Translations under genes and position numbers: made by a program
Part shown: piece after piece, positions 6,071 to 13,763 of the stretch
How the letters are laid out: the number at the start of each line of letters is the position of its first letter
How positions within the stretch are numbered: position 1 is the stretch's first letter
Notes under the pieces: model-generated
Database searches by the model: none
Told to the model about the DNA's origin: nothing
The model's input: only the letters and a program-made list of their open reading frames with translations
NCBI GenBank assembly: GCA_964371935.1
Contig: CAYJOT010000009.1
Coordinates: 1-23,736, forward strand
Length of the DNA: 23,736 nucleotides
Direction of reading: 5' to 3'
From: JACQRW01 sp964371935
Lineage (GTDB): Bacteria; Patescibacteriota; Minisyncoccia; Sungbacterales; HO2-52-23

Positions 6071-7542
6071 TCAAGCTCTACAACACGCTTACCAGAAAGA
6101 AGGAAATTTTCAAACCACTTTATTCTGATCGGGCTCGCCCACCAAAGCTTCAGCGAAGGTGGGTCGGTTTGTATACCTGCGGCCCGACCGTGTATAACTA
6201 CGCACATATCGGCAATCTGCGCACATATATATTTGAAGACGTGTTGCGCCACACCTTGGAATACGCCGGATACAAAGTCCGACATGTGATGAACATCACG
6301 GACGTGGGCCACCTTACTTCCGATGCCGATGAGGGCGAAGATAAGATGGAGCGTGAAGCTGCCAAGGGCGAGCGTTCGGTCTGGGATATTGCAAAATTCT
6401 ATACCGAAGCTTTCCTTCGAGATATCGGCGAACTCAATATCAAGCAAGCGCACATGCTTGCCCCAGCAACCCAGTATGTCCCCCAACAGATTGCTCTGAT
6501 CAAGAAACTTTTCAAAAAAGGTTACGCGTACGAGACCGAAGAGGCCGTATATTTCGATGTCTCAAAATTCAAAAATTATACCAAGCTCTCACGCCAAAAA
6601 CTTGCACAAAAAATCGTCGGCGCGCGGGACAAAGTGGTCACCAAGACGAACAAACGCCATCCGCAGGATTTTGCATTATGGTTTAAACGCGTAGGAAGAT
6701 TCAAAAATCATATTATGTATTGGAACTCTCCATGGGGCGATGGCTTTCCCGGCTGGCATATCGAGTGCTCGGCAATTTCAAGCAAATTCCTCGGACAACC
6801 ATTTGATATCCACACCGGTGGAGTGGATCACGTCAGCGTGCATCATACCAATGAAATCGCCCAATCCGAAGGAGCCCTCGGCAAACCGCTTGCGCGTTTC
6901 TGGATACATGGCGAATTCCTCCTCATCAATCGAGCAAAAATGGCCAAATCAAAGGGTAATTTTTATACGCTCGCAACGGTTACCGCAAAGCGCGTTCATC
7001 CCCTTGCCTTCCGCTATCTGACACTGACCGCGCACTACCGCACCAAGCTCAACTTCACCTGGGAATCGCTTGCGGCAGCGGAACAGTCGCTTGAGCGGCT
7101 TTGGGATTTTGTGCGGAATATCCCGGGCAGCAGGAAAACCGCTAAAAAAAGGTATACCTCACTCGCGCCCTATCGCGCCAATTTTGAAAAAGCGATCTAC
7201 AATGATCTTGACATGCCCAAGGCAATCGCCGAAGTTTGGAAATTAATCCGGGCGGTTAACTCCGCCAAAGACGGATCCGCCTTTGGCCGAAAAAACTCCG
7301 ATCGCTACGACCCGAATGAGCTGCGCACACTCTTCGCCGATTTCGACCGCGTGCTCGGCCTTGGTCTTACCAGGCTGAAAAAAGAGATGATCCCCACCCG
7401 TGTACTCCAACTCGCCCGCGCGCGCGAAGCATATCGGAAACAAAAAGCATGGGCCGCAGCAGACGCATTGCGGAAAGAAATCGAATCGCTCGGCTATACA
7501 GTCAAGGATACGTCCAAAGGCCCGCGAGTCCAAAAAAACTAA
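6061..7542 (+). CDS. cysS: Cysteinyl-tRNA synthetase
   Basis: 493 residues, class I synthetase charging tRNA-Cys. Visible landmarks are LYTCGPTVYNYAHIGNLRTY (zinc Cys and the HIGH-type motif HIGN, about residues 38-56), HPQDFALWF, WHIECSAISSKFLG (zinc Cys), the GGVDHVSVHHTNEIAQSEGA zinc/His block, and KMAKSKGNFYTL (KMSKS loop, about residue 293). The C-terminal helical domain is complete. The ATG at 6061 matches the family start, which is directly followed by LYNTLTRKKEIF. Odd points: two in-frame palindromic insertions, residues about 22-34 (ARPPKLQRRW, before VGLYTCG) and about 401-410 (SAKDGSAFGR). Both lie in loops that vary in the family. Overlaps corA. Confidence 0.96.
   Translation: MAVIKLYNTLTRKKEIFKPLYSDRARPPKLQRRWVGLYTCGPTVYNYAHIGNLRTYIFEDVLRHTLEYAGYKVRHVMNITDVGHLTSDADEGEDKMEREAAKGERSVWDIAKFYTEAFLRDIGELNIKQAHMLAPATQYVPQQIALIKKLFKKGYAYETEEAVYFDVSKFKNYTKLSRQKLAQKIVGARDKVVTKTNKRHPQDFALWFKRVGRFKNHIMYWNSPWGDGFPGWHIECSAISSKFLGQPFDIHTGGVDHVSVHHTNEIAQSEGALGKPLARFWIHGEFLLINRAKMAKSKGNFYTLATVTAKRVHPLAFRYLTLTAHYRTKLNFTWESLAAAEQSLERLWDFVRNIPGSRKTAKKRYTSLAPYRANFEKAIYNDLDMPKAIAEVWKLIRAVNSAKDGSAFGRKNSDRYDPNELRTLFADFDRVLGLGLTRLKKEMIPTRVLQLARAREAYRKQKAWAAADALRKEIESLGYTVKDTSKGPRVQKN
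6134..6166. repeat. Imperfect palindromic insert near the 5' end of cysS
   Basis: CCCACC (6138-6143) and GGTGGG (6158-6163) flank AAAGCTTCAGCGA. It encodes ARPPKLQRRW between IFKPLYSD and VGLYTCGP, where usual cysteinyl-tRNA synthetases have only a few residues. So it looks like an in-frame inserted element of a different family from the GGATCC one. Confidence 0.55.
7261..7290. repeat. 30-bp near-palindrome inserted in frame in cysS (copy of the grpE element)
   Basis: It reads TCCGCCAAAGACGGA followed by TCCGCCTTTGGCCGA and pairs with itself except at two positions. It has the same length, GGATCC centre and reading frame as the grpE palindrome (3921-3950); translation SAKDGSAFGR versus STRGGSASGG. 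Confidence 0.75.
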
Positions 7543-7559
7543 GGCCATCTATCCTCTCA

Positions 7560-7607
7560 ATTTATATCCCGAATTTCACACGATCGTAGTTTTTTCGGGA
7601 TATAAAT
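7560..7607. other. Long hairpin downstream of cysS
   Basis: Perfect 14-bp arms ATTTATATCCCGAA (7560-7573) and TTCGGGATATAAAT (7594-7607) enclose 20 nt. There is no T-run behind it, so it may be a 3'-end stabiliser or a remnant of a small palindromic element rather than a terminator. Confidence 0.5.
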
Positions 7608-7623
7608 ATTGATACCCAAAATT

Positions 7624-7650
7624 CAAAAACTCCGCCTAGCAGAGTTTTTG
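7624..7650. terminator. Bidirectional terminator between cysS and the pseudopilin-like gene
   Basis: CAAAAACTC (7624-7632) and GAGTTTTTG (7642-7650) pair over 9 bp with A- and T-tracts inside both arms. It would serve cysS on the plus strand and the convergent 7670-7987 gene. Confidence 0.65.
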
Positions 7651-7669
7651 TTTGAGCCGTCTTTGTAGC

Positions 7670-7987
7670 TTACTGTATAGTGAGTGAGTAATCCTGGCCT
7701 CCCTCTTTGGGACTGTACTTAAAGACAGTTGAGTCAAGTGGTTTGGAGCGGAGGTATCCTTTATCGTACAGCTCATCAACCATTGCGGGTCCCCCGGTAA
7801 CTTGCGGATAGGTGTTGTGATCCGAGTAATAGAGTTCAAGCACGGTTGCGAACTGATGTACGTTTGCCGTGTTGGCTGCGGACGTGGCGCTTGCGATTAT
7901 GTCTTCGCCTTTTAGCATAACACCATTTACTAAAATTGTGCCTCCGATGAGCGATGTAATCAGCATTTGCAAAAGTGTTGTATTCAT
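7670..7987 (-). CDS. Type IV pilin / T2SS pseudopilin-like protein
   Basis: 105 residues from the ATG at 7987 (an upstream in-frame ATG at 8011 lies inside the promoter). One hydrophobic N-terminal segment (LLQMLITSLIGGTILVNGVM, residues 5-24) precedes a C-terminal part typical of small pseudopilins: ATVLELYYSDHNTYPQVTGG, a region ending in YLRSKPLD, then FKYSPKEGGQDYSLTIQ. The classical prepilin cleavage motif (GFTLIE) is absent, so ordinary processing is doubtful. It may be a degenerate or membrane-retained relative. Its promoter is the strongest in the window and gives a leaderless message. It is divergent from dnaB. Confidence 0.65.
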   Translation of the reverse strand: MNTTLLQMLITSLIGGTILVNGVMLKGEDIIASATSAANTANVHQFATVLELYYSDHNTYPQVTGGPAMVDELYDKGYLRSKPLDSTVFKYSPKEGGQDYSLTIQ

Positions 7988-7993
7988 GACTGT

Positions 7994-8022
7994 ATTATAG
8001 CATATAGACATATATTTGTCAA
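7994..8022 (-). promoter_or_regulatory. Consensus sigma-70-type promoter of the pseudopilin-like gene
   Basis: Perfect TTGACA (8017-8022), 17-nt spacer, perfect TATAAT (7994-7999) with an extended TGC before it. Exactly 6 nt separate it from the ATG at 7987, so the mRNA should be leaderless. Confidence 0.85.
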
Positions 8023-8023
8023 G

Positions 8024-8053
8024 TTGCGAAAAGCAGACCCCACGGGATATGCT
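8024..8053 (+). promoter_or_regulatory. Probable dnaB-recR promoter
   Basis: TTGCGA (8024-8029), 18-nt spacer and TATGCT (8048-8053), 26 nt before the dnaB ATG. Its -35 box abuts that of the divergent pseudopilin promoter, so the two may compete. Confidence 0.45.
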
Positions 8054-8079
8054 AGAGTATATTTCGGCAAGATTTTTTT

Positions 8080-9450
8080 ATGGCAAGACCGGCAAAAACT
8101 GATACGCAGGGCATCCGGATCCCTCCGCAGAATATCGAGGCAGAGATTTCTGCGTTGGGCTCGCTCATGCTCGACAAAGACGCGATCTTTCAGGTTGCTG
8201 ACGCGCTTGATTCGCGTGACTTCTACAAGCCGGCACACCGCGAAATCTTTGAGGCAATGATGGATCTGTTCTCGCGCCGCGACCCGATCGACGTGTTGAG
8301 CGTTACCACCCGCCTCGGCGAAAAGGGCCAGTTGGAGGGAGTTGGCGGGTCTGCATACCTCACCAGTTTAGTCAATGCCGTTCCTACCGCGAGCCATGTG
8401 GCCCATTACGCCTCCATCGTGCGCCGCAAACGCCTGCTGCGCGATCTGATCGGCGCATCGCAGGAAATCGCGCAATTGGGGTATCAGGAAGAAGATGACA
8501 TTGAACAGCTCATTGACGAGGCCGAGCAGAAAATTTTTGGCATTGCAAAAAACTCGCTCAAGCAGGATTTTTTTGCGGTACGTGATATGCTTGAAGAGAC
8601 ATGGGAACGCATTGATCGGATCCACAAAGACCGCGATGCCTTACGGGGCATCACCACCGGATTTAAAGACCTCGATAATATTCTCGGCGGGCTGCAAAAA
8701 TCGGACTTGGTGATCCTGGCGGCCCGGCCGTCTCTGGGCAAAACTTCACTGGCGCTTGATATCGCGCGGCATTCGGCGCTCGCGAAAAACTCAATCGGAA
8801 TTTTCAGTTTGGAAATGTCGCGCGAGCAGCTTATGGACCGCTTGGTAGCGGCAGAAGCGCAGGTAGGTCTTTGGCGCCTGCGCACCGGCCGAATGCACGG
8901 AGACGGGGAAGACAATGACTTCACCCGTATCCAGCGTGCACTTGCCACGCTTGCCGAGACCCCGTTATTTCTCGACGATTCCCCTTCTCCGTCGGTTACC
9001 GAGCTGCGCGCCAAAGCCCGCCGCCTCCAGTCCGAACACAAGCTCGATCTTATCATCATCGATTATCTTCAACTTATTCGCGGACACGGCAACAATGACT
9101 CGCGCGTACAGGAGGTCTCGGAGATAACGCGCGGCCTCAAAGCCATGGCAAAAGAATTAAATGTGCCTGTACTGGCACTCTCACAACTCTCACGAGGCAT
9201 TGAGATGCGGCCCATGTCCAGACCGAAACTCTCCGATCTTCGGGAATCGGGTAGCATAGAGCAGGATGCCGATGTAGTCATGTTTATCTACCGCGAGGAC
9301 AAAGTAAAAGAGAACAGCGACCGCAAAAACATCGCCGAAATTATTATCGAAAAACACCGCAACGGCCCCACCGGCAAGATTGAACTTTTCTTTCACGAAG
9401 AAACCGCATCATTCAGACCGCTTGCCCAGCATTATGAGGAACCCCTCTGA
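8080..9450 (+). CDS. dnaB: Replicative DNA helicase DnaB
   Basis: 456 residues, full length, no intein. The N-terminal helical domain starts PPQNIEAEISALGSLMLDKD and contains FYKPAHREIFEAM. The RecA-like C-terminal domain has TGFKDLDNILGGLQKSDLVI, Walker A ARPSLGKTS (residues 215-223), SLEMSREQL, Walker B LIIIDYLQLI, and ALSQLSRGIE, RESGSIEQDADVVMFIYRED. The hexamer unwinds DNA ahead of the fork. The ATG at 8080 follows a T-run without a recognisable Shine-Dalgarno. recR starts 2 nt after the stop, so the two form a replication/repair operon. Confidence 0.97.
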   Translation: MARPAKTDTQGIRIPPQNIEAEISALGSLMLDKDAIFQVADALDSRDFYKPAHREIFEAMMDLFSRRDPIDVLSVTTRLGEKGQLEGVGGSAYLTSLVNAVPTASHVAHYASIVRRKRLLRDLIGASQEIAQLGYQEEDDIEQLIDEAEQKIFGIAKNSLKQDFFAVRDMLEETWERIDRIHKDRDALRGITTGFKDLDNILGGLQKSDLVILAARPSLGKTSLALDIARHSALAKNSIGIFSLEMSREQLMDRLVAAEAQVGLWRLRTGRMHGDGEDNDFTRIQRALATLAETPLFLDDSPSPSVTELRAKARRLQSEHKLDLIIIDYLQLIRGHGNNDSRVQEVSEITRGLKAMAKELNVPVLALSQLSRGIEMRPMSRPKLSDLRESGSIEQDADVVMFIYREDKVKENSDRKNIAEIIIEKHRNGPTGKIELFFHEETASFRPLAQHYEEPL

Positions 9451-9452
9451 TT

Positions 9453-10103
9453 ATGTATCCCAGACCCCTACAAAATCTCATTGACCTCTTTTCAAAATTT
9501 CCAGGAGTGGGACCGCGCCAGGCAACGCGATTCGCTTTTTTTCTGCTCAAGCAGCATAACGGCTTTGTTGCCGAACTGCAACAGGGTCTGGCCGGACTTT
9601 CGCAGATCAGACAATGTAAGCTCTGTTTTCGCACTATTGACTCCGACGGTACCGTCGGAGCAGGTCAAAACGGCTCTCATGAATCACTTTGCATTTTGTG
9701 CAAAGACCCGAAACGCAACCATGGCCTGGTTGCCGTGGTTGAAAAAGAATCAGATATGCAAAGCATTGAGCATACGCATATTTTTCATGGCCTCTACCAC
9801 ATTCTCAATGGAGTGGTATCCCCGCTTGATCCAGAGTCACCCAAGCGCCTGCATCTGCGCGAGCTCCACAGCCGCATCACCAAGCTGCTTGAGCACAGCG
9901 ACAAAGCCGAAGTAATTCTCGCCACCGGTTCCACCACCGAAGGCGACACTACCGCTCTCTACATAGATCGCATCCTCACCCCCCTCAAGGAAAAATTCCC
10001 CGCCCTCGCCATCACCCGCCTCGCCCGCGGCCTTTCCCTCGGCTCCGAACTCGAATACGCCGACGAGATCACCCTTAAGAGTGCATTGACAAATAGAAGG
10101 TAG
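9453..10103 (+). CDS. recR: Recombination protein RecR
   Basis: 216 residues (the usual length is about 200). The helix-hairpin-helix is visible in LIDLFSKFPGVGPRQATRFAF, the four-Cys zinc finger in CKLC...CILC, and the Toprim domain in VAVVEKESDMQSIE and EVILATGSTTEGDTTALYI, with the family ending ITRLARGLSLGSELEYADEITLKSAL. RecR works with RecO/RecF to load RecA at gaps. The extra length lies between the two zinc-finger CxxC pairs (TIDSDGTVGAGQNGSHES), where a perfect 20-bp palindrome (9641-9660) encodes SDGTVG: another in-frame insertion. Coupled to dnaB by a 2-nt gap. Confidence 0.96.
   Translation: MYPRPLQNLIDLFSKFPGVGPRQATRFAFFLLKQHNGFVAELQQGLAGLSQIRQCKLCFRTIDSDGTVGAGQNGSHESLCILCKDPKRNHGLVAVVEKESDMQSIEHTHIFHGLYHILNGVVSPLDPESPKRLHLRELHSRITKLLEHSDKAEVILATGSTTEGDTTALYIDRILTPLKEKFPALAITRLARGLSLGSELEYADEITLKSALTNRR
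9641..9660. repeat. Perfect 20-bp palindrome inside recR
   Basis: CTCCGACGGT and its exact complement ACCGTCGGAG (centre GGTACC) sit between the two halves of the zinc finger, in a loop longer than usual for RecR. Confidence 0.75.
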
Positions 10104-10140
10104 TGTGCTAGACACCCTTGACCATTTTTTGCGGAATAAT

Positions 10141-10164
10141 AATCCCGTCTTTTCAGATGGGATT
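10141..10164 (-). terminator. rplU terminator
   Basis: On the minus strand AATCCCATC-TGAAAA-GACGGGATT (one G/A mismatch) is followed by ATTATT. The rplU stop codon (10163-10165) lies in the first arm. It may also serve recR, which ends 37 bp away on the other strand. Confidence 0.6.
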
Positions 10165-10477
10165 ACTTCGCAACTATTTTCTTCACCTCCACTTCGGTAA
10201 AATGCTGGCGGTGGCCTTTTTTCTTGCGGTAGCGGGTTTTGGCGTTGTAGCGGAATACGATGACTTTCCGGGTGCGGGCCTGCTTGAGCACTTTTGCCTC
10301 AACTTTGGCGCCTTCCACAATCGGAGTACCAATTGCAACCTCGCGCCCTTTTGAGACAAGCAACACTTGATCAAAAGAAATTACCTCGCCCTCCGGCGCG
10401 TTTAATTTCTCTATTTTCAGCTTTTTTCCCGGCTCCACAATATATTGCTTTCCGCCGGTTTTAATGACCGCAAACAT
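10163..10477 (-). CDS. rplU: 50S ribosomal protein L21
   Basis: 104 residues beginning MFAVIKTGGKQYIVEPGKKL, the L21 hallmark. It continues FDQVLLVSKGREVAIGTPIVEG and ends with a basic stretch typical of the family (VFRYNAKTRYRKKKGHRQHF and TEVEVKKIVAK). L21 binds 23S rRNA domain VI. An in-frame ATG 13 codons upstream (10516) is rejected because the conserved start is at 10477 and the upstream part holds the promoter. The usual neighbour rpmA (L27) is not adjacent. No Shine-Dalgarno; the message is nearly leaderless. Confidence 0.96.
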   Translation of the reverse strand: MFAVIKTGGKQYIVEPGKKLKIEKLNAPEGEVISFDQVLLVSKGREVAIGTPIVEGAKVEAKVLKQARTRKVIVFRYNAKTRYRKKKGHRQHFTEVEVKKIVAK

Positions 10478-10487
10478 AATAATAAGG

Positions 10488-10516
10488 AGTGTACCAAAAA
10501 GCTGCAATTTGCGCAA
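10488..10516 (-). promoter_or_regulatory. rplU promoter
   Basis: TTGCGC (10511-10516), 17-nt spacer, TACACT (10488-10493) with TGG before it (extended -10). Ten nt lie between the -10 box and the ATG. Confidence 0.55.
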
Positions 10517-10530
10517 GCGGATACAAAACC

Positions 10531-10559
10531 TTGAAAATGCGGCGTCTTTATGGTATACT
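10531..10559 (+). promoter_or_regulatory. Promoter of the MurF-like/hydrolase/DegT/FemAB operon
   Basis: TTGAAA (10531-10536), 17-nt spacer, TATACT (10554-10559) preceded by TGG. The first gene starts 44 nt downstream. It is divergent from rplU. Confidence 0.65.
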
Positions 10560-10603
10560 TATACTCTATAAAATCCTCTACTCTGGTTTTTAATATCCCT
10601 GCT

Positions 10604-11875
10604 ATGATTCGACTCATCAAGAAAAAACTATATTTTGTCATAGCCCGCTACTTTAGATTTTTTGCAAGCATTCAATTAGCCGTCTGGAGACCGAGAATAA
10701 TTGCAATCACCGGCTCCAGCGGCAAGACCACGCTGCTGCATCTGATCGAGTCGCAACTCAAAGGGCGTGCCCGATATTCCCATCGCGCAAACAGCACATA
10801 CGGCATACCCTTTGACATATTGGGTTTAAAAAGAACAAAATTGATTCCGAGCGAATGGATACTGCTATTTCTCGCCACGCCGTTTCGCGCGTTTAAAAAA
10901 CCATACAAGGAAAAAATGTACGTTGTTGAAGTGGATTGTGACCGACCGGGCGAAGGAGCGTTCCTGGGGACTTTATTGAAGCCGGAAGTGACGCTTTGGC
11001 TCAATACGGGAAAAACTCATGGCATGAATTTTGATACATTAGTCAAACGGCAAAAATTCACTGCGATTGAAAATGCCATCGCGCATGAGTTCGGATATTT
11101 GCTTCAATGCACCACCAATGTTGCCATTATAAATGGAGATAGCAAACTCATGATCGAACAGCAAAGCCGCTGCACAGGACGGGTAAAAATTATCGGCAAT
11201 GACCAGCTCGATAATTACCAAGTGTCCGAAACCGGTACCGTATTTGAGCTCAATAACATTCGGTATCGCTTTGATGATCTTCTTCCCAGAGAATTTTTTT
11301 ATTCAATTGCGATGACCCGCCTTTTAGTCGAGTATCTGGGTATTGAATTCGACGCATCATGTGCGGGATTCTCGTTACCCCCCGGCCGAAGTTCGATCCT
11401 GCGAGGAATAAAAAATACGACGCTCATTGACAGCTCTTATAATGCAACGCCCGAGGGAATGAGCGCGATCATAAAAACCTTTGGCCGGTATCCGGCACAA
11501 GCAAAATGGCTCGTTCTTGGCGACATGTTAGAACTGGGCAGCGCAGAACAGGAAGAACACGAGGGGCTTGCGGAGCTTATTTCATCTATCCAAACGTCCA
11601 AAATAATTCTCGTAGGCCCCAGAATTTCGAAATACACCTATCCCAAACTACTGCCGTTGGTTGCCGATTCCCATACCATCGTTGCATTTGAATTGCCAAA
11701 AGAGGCACTCGACTATATCGTCCAAAATCTCCAGGGAGGAGAGACCCTTTTGTTTAAAGGAGCGAGATTTTTGGAAGGAATCATCGAGCATCTCTTGTCC
11801 GATAAAAACGATGTCACCAGGCTCTGCCGACGCGAACAGGTTTGGCAGATAAGAAGAAAACAATGGGGACTATGA
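10604..11875 (+). CDS. MurF-like Mur ligase (amide ligase, substrate unknown)
   Basis: 423 residues from the ATG at 10604. The central ATPase domain shows ITGSSGKTT (P-loop, residues 36-43). The C-terminal domain has the MurF-type LIDSSYNATPEGM (about 275-286), WLVLGDMLELGSAEQEEHEG (about 302-321) and a final LLFKGARFLEGIIEHLL. MurF joins D-Ala-D-Ala to the UDP-MurNAc tripeptide. Here the N-terminal UDP-binding domain is missing and replaced by a basic, hydrophobic N-terminus (KKKLYFVIARYFRFFASIQL), so the acceptor may differ, for example a lipid or carrier-bound molecule. It is the first gene of a four-gene operon; its stop overlaps the next start in ATGA. The upstream in-frame ATG at 10550 lies in the promoter. 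Confidence 0.8.
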   Translation: MIRLIKKKLYFVIARYFRFFASIQLAVWRPRIIAITGSSGKTTLLHLIESQLKGRARYSHRANSTYGIPFDILGLKRTKLIPSEWILLFLATPFRAFKKPYKEKMYVVEVDCDRPGEGAFLGTLLKPEVTLWLNTGKTHGMNFDTLVKRQKFTAIENAIAHEFGYLLQCTTNVAIINGDSKLMIEQQSRCTGRVKIIGNDQLDNYQVSETGTVFELNNIRYRFDDLLPREFFYSIAMTRLLVEYLGIEFDASCAGFSLPPGRSSILRGIKNTTLIDSSYNATPEGMSAIIKTFGRYPAQAKWLVLGDMLELGSAEQEEHEGLAELISSIQTSKIILVGPRISKYTYPKLLPLVADSHTIVAFELPKEALDYIVQNLQGGETLLFKGARFLEGIIEHLLSDKNDVTRLCRREQVWQIRRKQWGL

Positions 11876-12561
11876 AAAAAATCTTTCTCTTGCACGGGTG
11901 GACCTACACGACCGAAAAATGGAACGAGCTTGCCAGACAATTGAGCCTGCGCGGTTTTGAATTGGTTCTTCTCCCCATCCCCGGATTGACCGAAACCACC
12001 GATAAGGTATGGCAGCTGGATGATTATGTGGATTGGCTCAAGACAAAACTGGATCGAGAACTGCACCCCATTGTGATCGGGCATTCAAATGGCGGACGCA
12101 TTGCTTTGGCGTACGCCGCAAAATACCCGGCCGCATTGAGCCATTTAATTTTAATCTGCAGCGCCGGTATATATCATAACGAATTACCGATACGAATAAA
12201 ACGCCGGGTTTTCGGTATGGCCGCAAAACTCGGCAAAAAACTAACCTCTTCGGCCACACTCCGAAATCTGCTGTATCGGCTTGCGCGGGAACACGACTAT
12301 AAAAATGCGACCCCGCAGATAAGGGCAACCATGCATAATCTTATCTCGGTGGACCTCACGAGCCGGTTGCGGTTCATTACCACGCCTACGCTGATTATTT
12401 GGGGAGAAAACGACACCATAACTCCATTGGTCGACGGTCAAATCATGCACAAATCAATAAAGAATTCCAAACTCTCTATCGTGAAAAACGCCGGACACTC
12501 GCCTCACTTCACGAATGTTCAAGAAGTTACCGCACACATTGTAAAGGAAATCCGAATATGA
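11872..12561 (+). CDS. Alpha/beta hydrolase
   Basis: 229 residues. Oxyanion region IFLLHGWTYTTEKW; nucleophile elbow GHSNGG (Ser72); acid IIWGENDTITP (Asp181); catalytic His in NAGHSPHF (His209). The fold and spacing match esterase or acyl-hydrolase members of the superfamily; the substrate cannot be told. The ATG at 11872 overlaps the stop of the MurF-like gene (ATGA). An in-frame ATG at 11863 is also possible. Its own stop overlaps the next start in the same way, indicating translational coupling within the envelope operon. No signal peptide, so probably cytosolic. Confidence 0.85.
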   Translation: MKKIFLLHGWTYTTEKWNELARQLSLRGFELVLLPIPGLTETTDKVWQLDDYVDWLKTKLDRELHPIVIGHSNGGRIALAYAAKYPAALSHLILICSAGIYHNELPIRIKRRVFGMAAKLGKKLTSSATLRNLLYRLAREHDYKNATPQIRATMHNLISVDLTSRLRFITTPTLIIWGENDTITPLVDGQIMHKSIKNSKLSIVKNAGHSPHFTNVQEVTAHIVKEIRI

Positions 12562-13763
12562 GCATTTTCAATTCTTTGGGGTCAAACTACAACCTAAAAA
12601 TCGCGCTCCGAGTCCTGCTCCGCAGGCACGACGCGAAGGTGGCCTTTGAATTAAAATCTTATCTCGACGAGAAATACCAAGGGGAAACGATACTGCTCTA
12701 TAAGGGCAGAGAAGCATTGGAGTTGGCGCTCCATATTCTGGGTCTTTCCGAGAGTACCTATGTCGCGATCAATGGATACACCTGCTACGCTGTATATCAA
12801 GCGGTCATCAACGCAAACTATCATGTAGAGTATATTGACATAACCGAATCAGATTTTAATTTTTCTCCGGCTGGCTTGGAAGAAAAACTGCAAAGCAATC
12901 CTCTCATCAAGGTGGTGGTTGTCCAGAATACATTGGGCTATCCGTGCGACATTGAGAAAATAGCGGTTATCTGTAAACAGAAAAATATTATCCTGATTGA
13001 AGATCTGGCCCATAGCGTCGGGACAATATACCGGAGCGGACGCGAAGCGGGCACGGTTGGAGATTTTGTCGTTGTATCCTTCAGCCAAGACAAGATCATC
13101 GACGGCATTTCGGGAGGAGCACTCATAATCAGAAACGAGCGGTATAAAAATGTTCATGACAGAAAATTGAGCCGGGTAAATCGCGGGTGGCAATACAGAG
13201 ATAAATTTTATCCTCTGCTCACCGTACTCATACGAAAAACACATGGCATAGGATTCGGTAAATTAGCACATGCCTCATTCAGAATGGCCGGTCTGCTTTC
13301 TGCCACGATGAGGGAGGGAAGCTCCGACACCCTGCATGACCTCCCCCAATGGTATTGCGATCTCATCTATGAGCAATTCCGGTCGTTAGAAAAGGAGTTG
13401 CGCCATAGGCGGGATATAGCCGAAATGTACCATAAAGCTTTGAACCCTCGATATGTGCAACCGAGTATCGCCGAAAAGATCGGCCGGTCCACCAATATAC
13501 GATTTCCCATCTTGATAAAAAATAGAGACGCGCTGATCGCGTATCTTAAAAAACACCGGATTTATGTTTCGGATATCTGGTATGACGCGCCAATCGCCCC
13601 CAAAAAATATATGCATCTGGCGGCGTACGACCATCAGTGCCCCGTGTCTGAAAAAATATCCGACGAGATGTTGAATCTACCGACCCATAAAAATATTTCA
13701 AAAAGGCAAGCGGAGATCATCGCTCGAAAAATAAATACATGGCTGCCGTCGCCGCAAAGATAA
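12558..13763 (+). CDS. DegT/DnrJ/EryC1-type PLP-dependent aminotransferase
   Basis: 401 residues. AINGYTCYAVYQAVINANYHVEYIDI, then VVVQNTLGYPCDIEKI, LIEDLAHSVGT (Asp149 for the PLP ring) and VVVSFSQDKIIDGISGGALI (Lys179, the Schiff-base lysine position) follow the family order. The C-terminal third has IRFPILIKNRDALIAYLKKH and a late LNLPTHKNISKRQAEIIARK, typical of sugar aminotransferases. The family transfers amino groups to nucleotide-linked keto-sugars, and some members act on other carriers. The ATG at 12558 overlaps the hydrolase stop and has AAAGGAAA about 10 nt upstream. An earlier in-frame ATG (12399) lies inside the hydrolase. It overlaps the FemAB-like gene by 25 bp. Confidence 0.85.
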   Translation: MSIFNSLGSNYNLKIALRVLLRRHDAKVAFELKSYLDEKYQGETILLYKGREALELALHILGLSESTYVAINGYTCYAVYQAVINANYHVEYIDITESDFNFSPAGLEEKLQSNPLIKVVVVQNTLGYPCDIEKIAVICKQKNIILIEDLAHSVGTIYRSGREAGTVGDFVVVSFSQDKIIDGISGGALIIRNERYKNVHDRKLSRVNRGWQYRDKFYPLLTVLIRKTHGIGFGKLAHASFRMAGLLSATMREGSSDTLHDLPQWYCDLIYEQFRSLEKELRHRRDIAEMYHKALNPRYVQPSIAEKIGRSTNIRFPILIKNRDALIAYLKKHRIYVSDIWYDAPIAPKKYMHLAAYDHQCPVSEKISDEMLNLPTHKNISKRQAEIIARKINTWLPSPQR

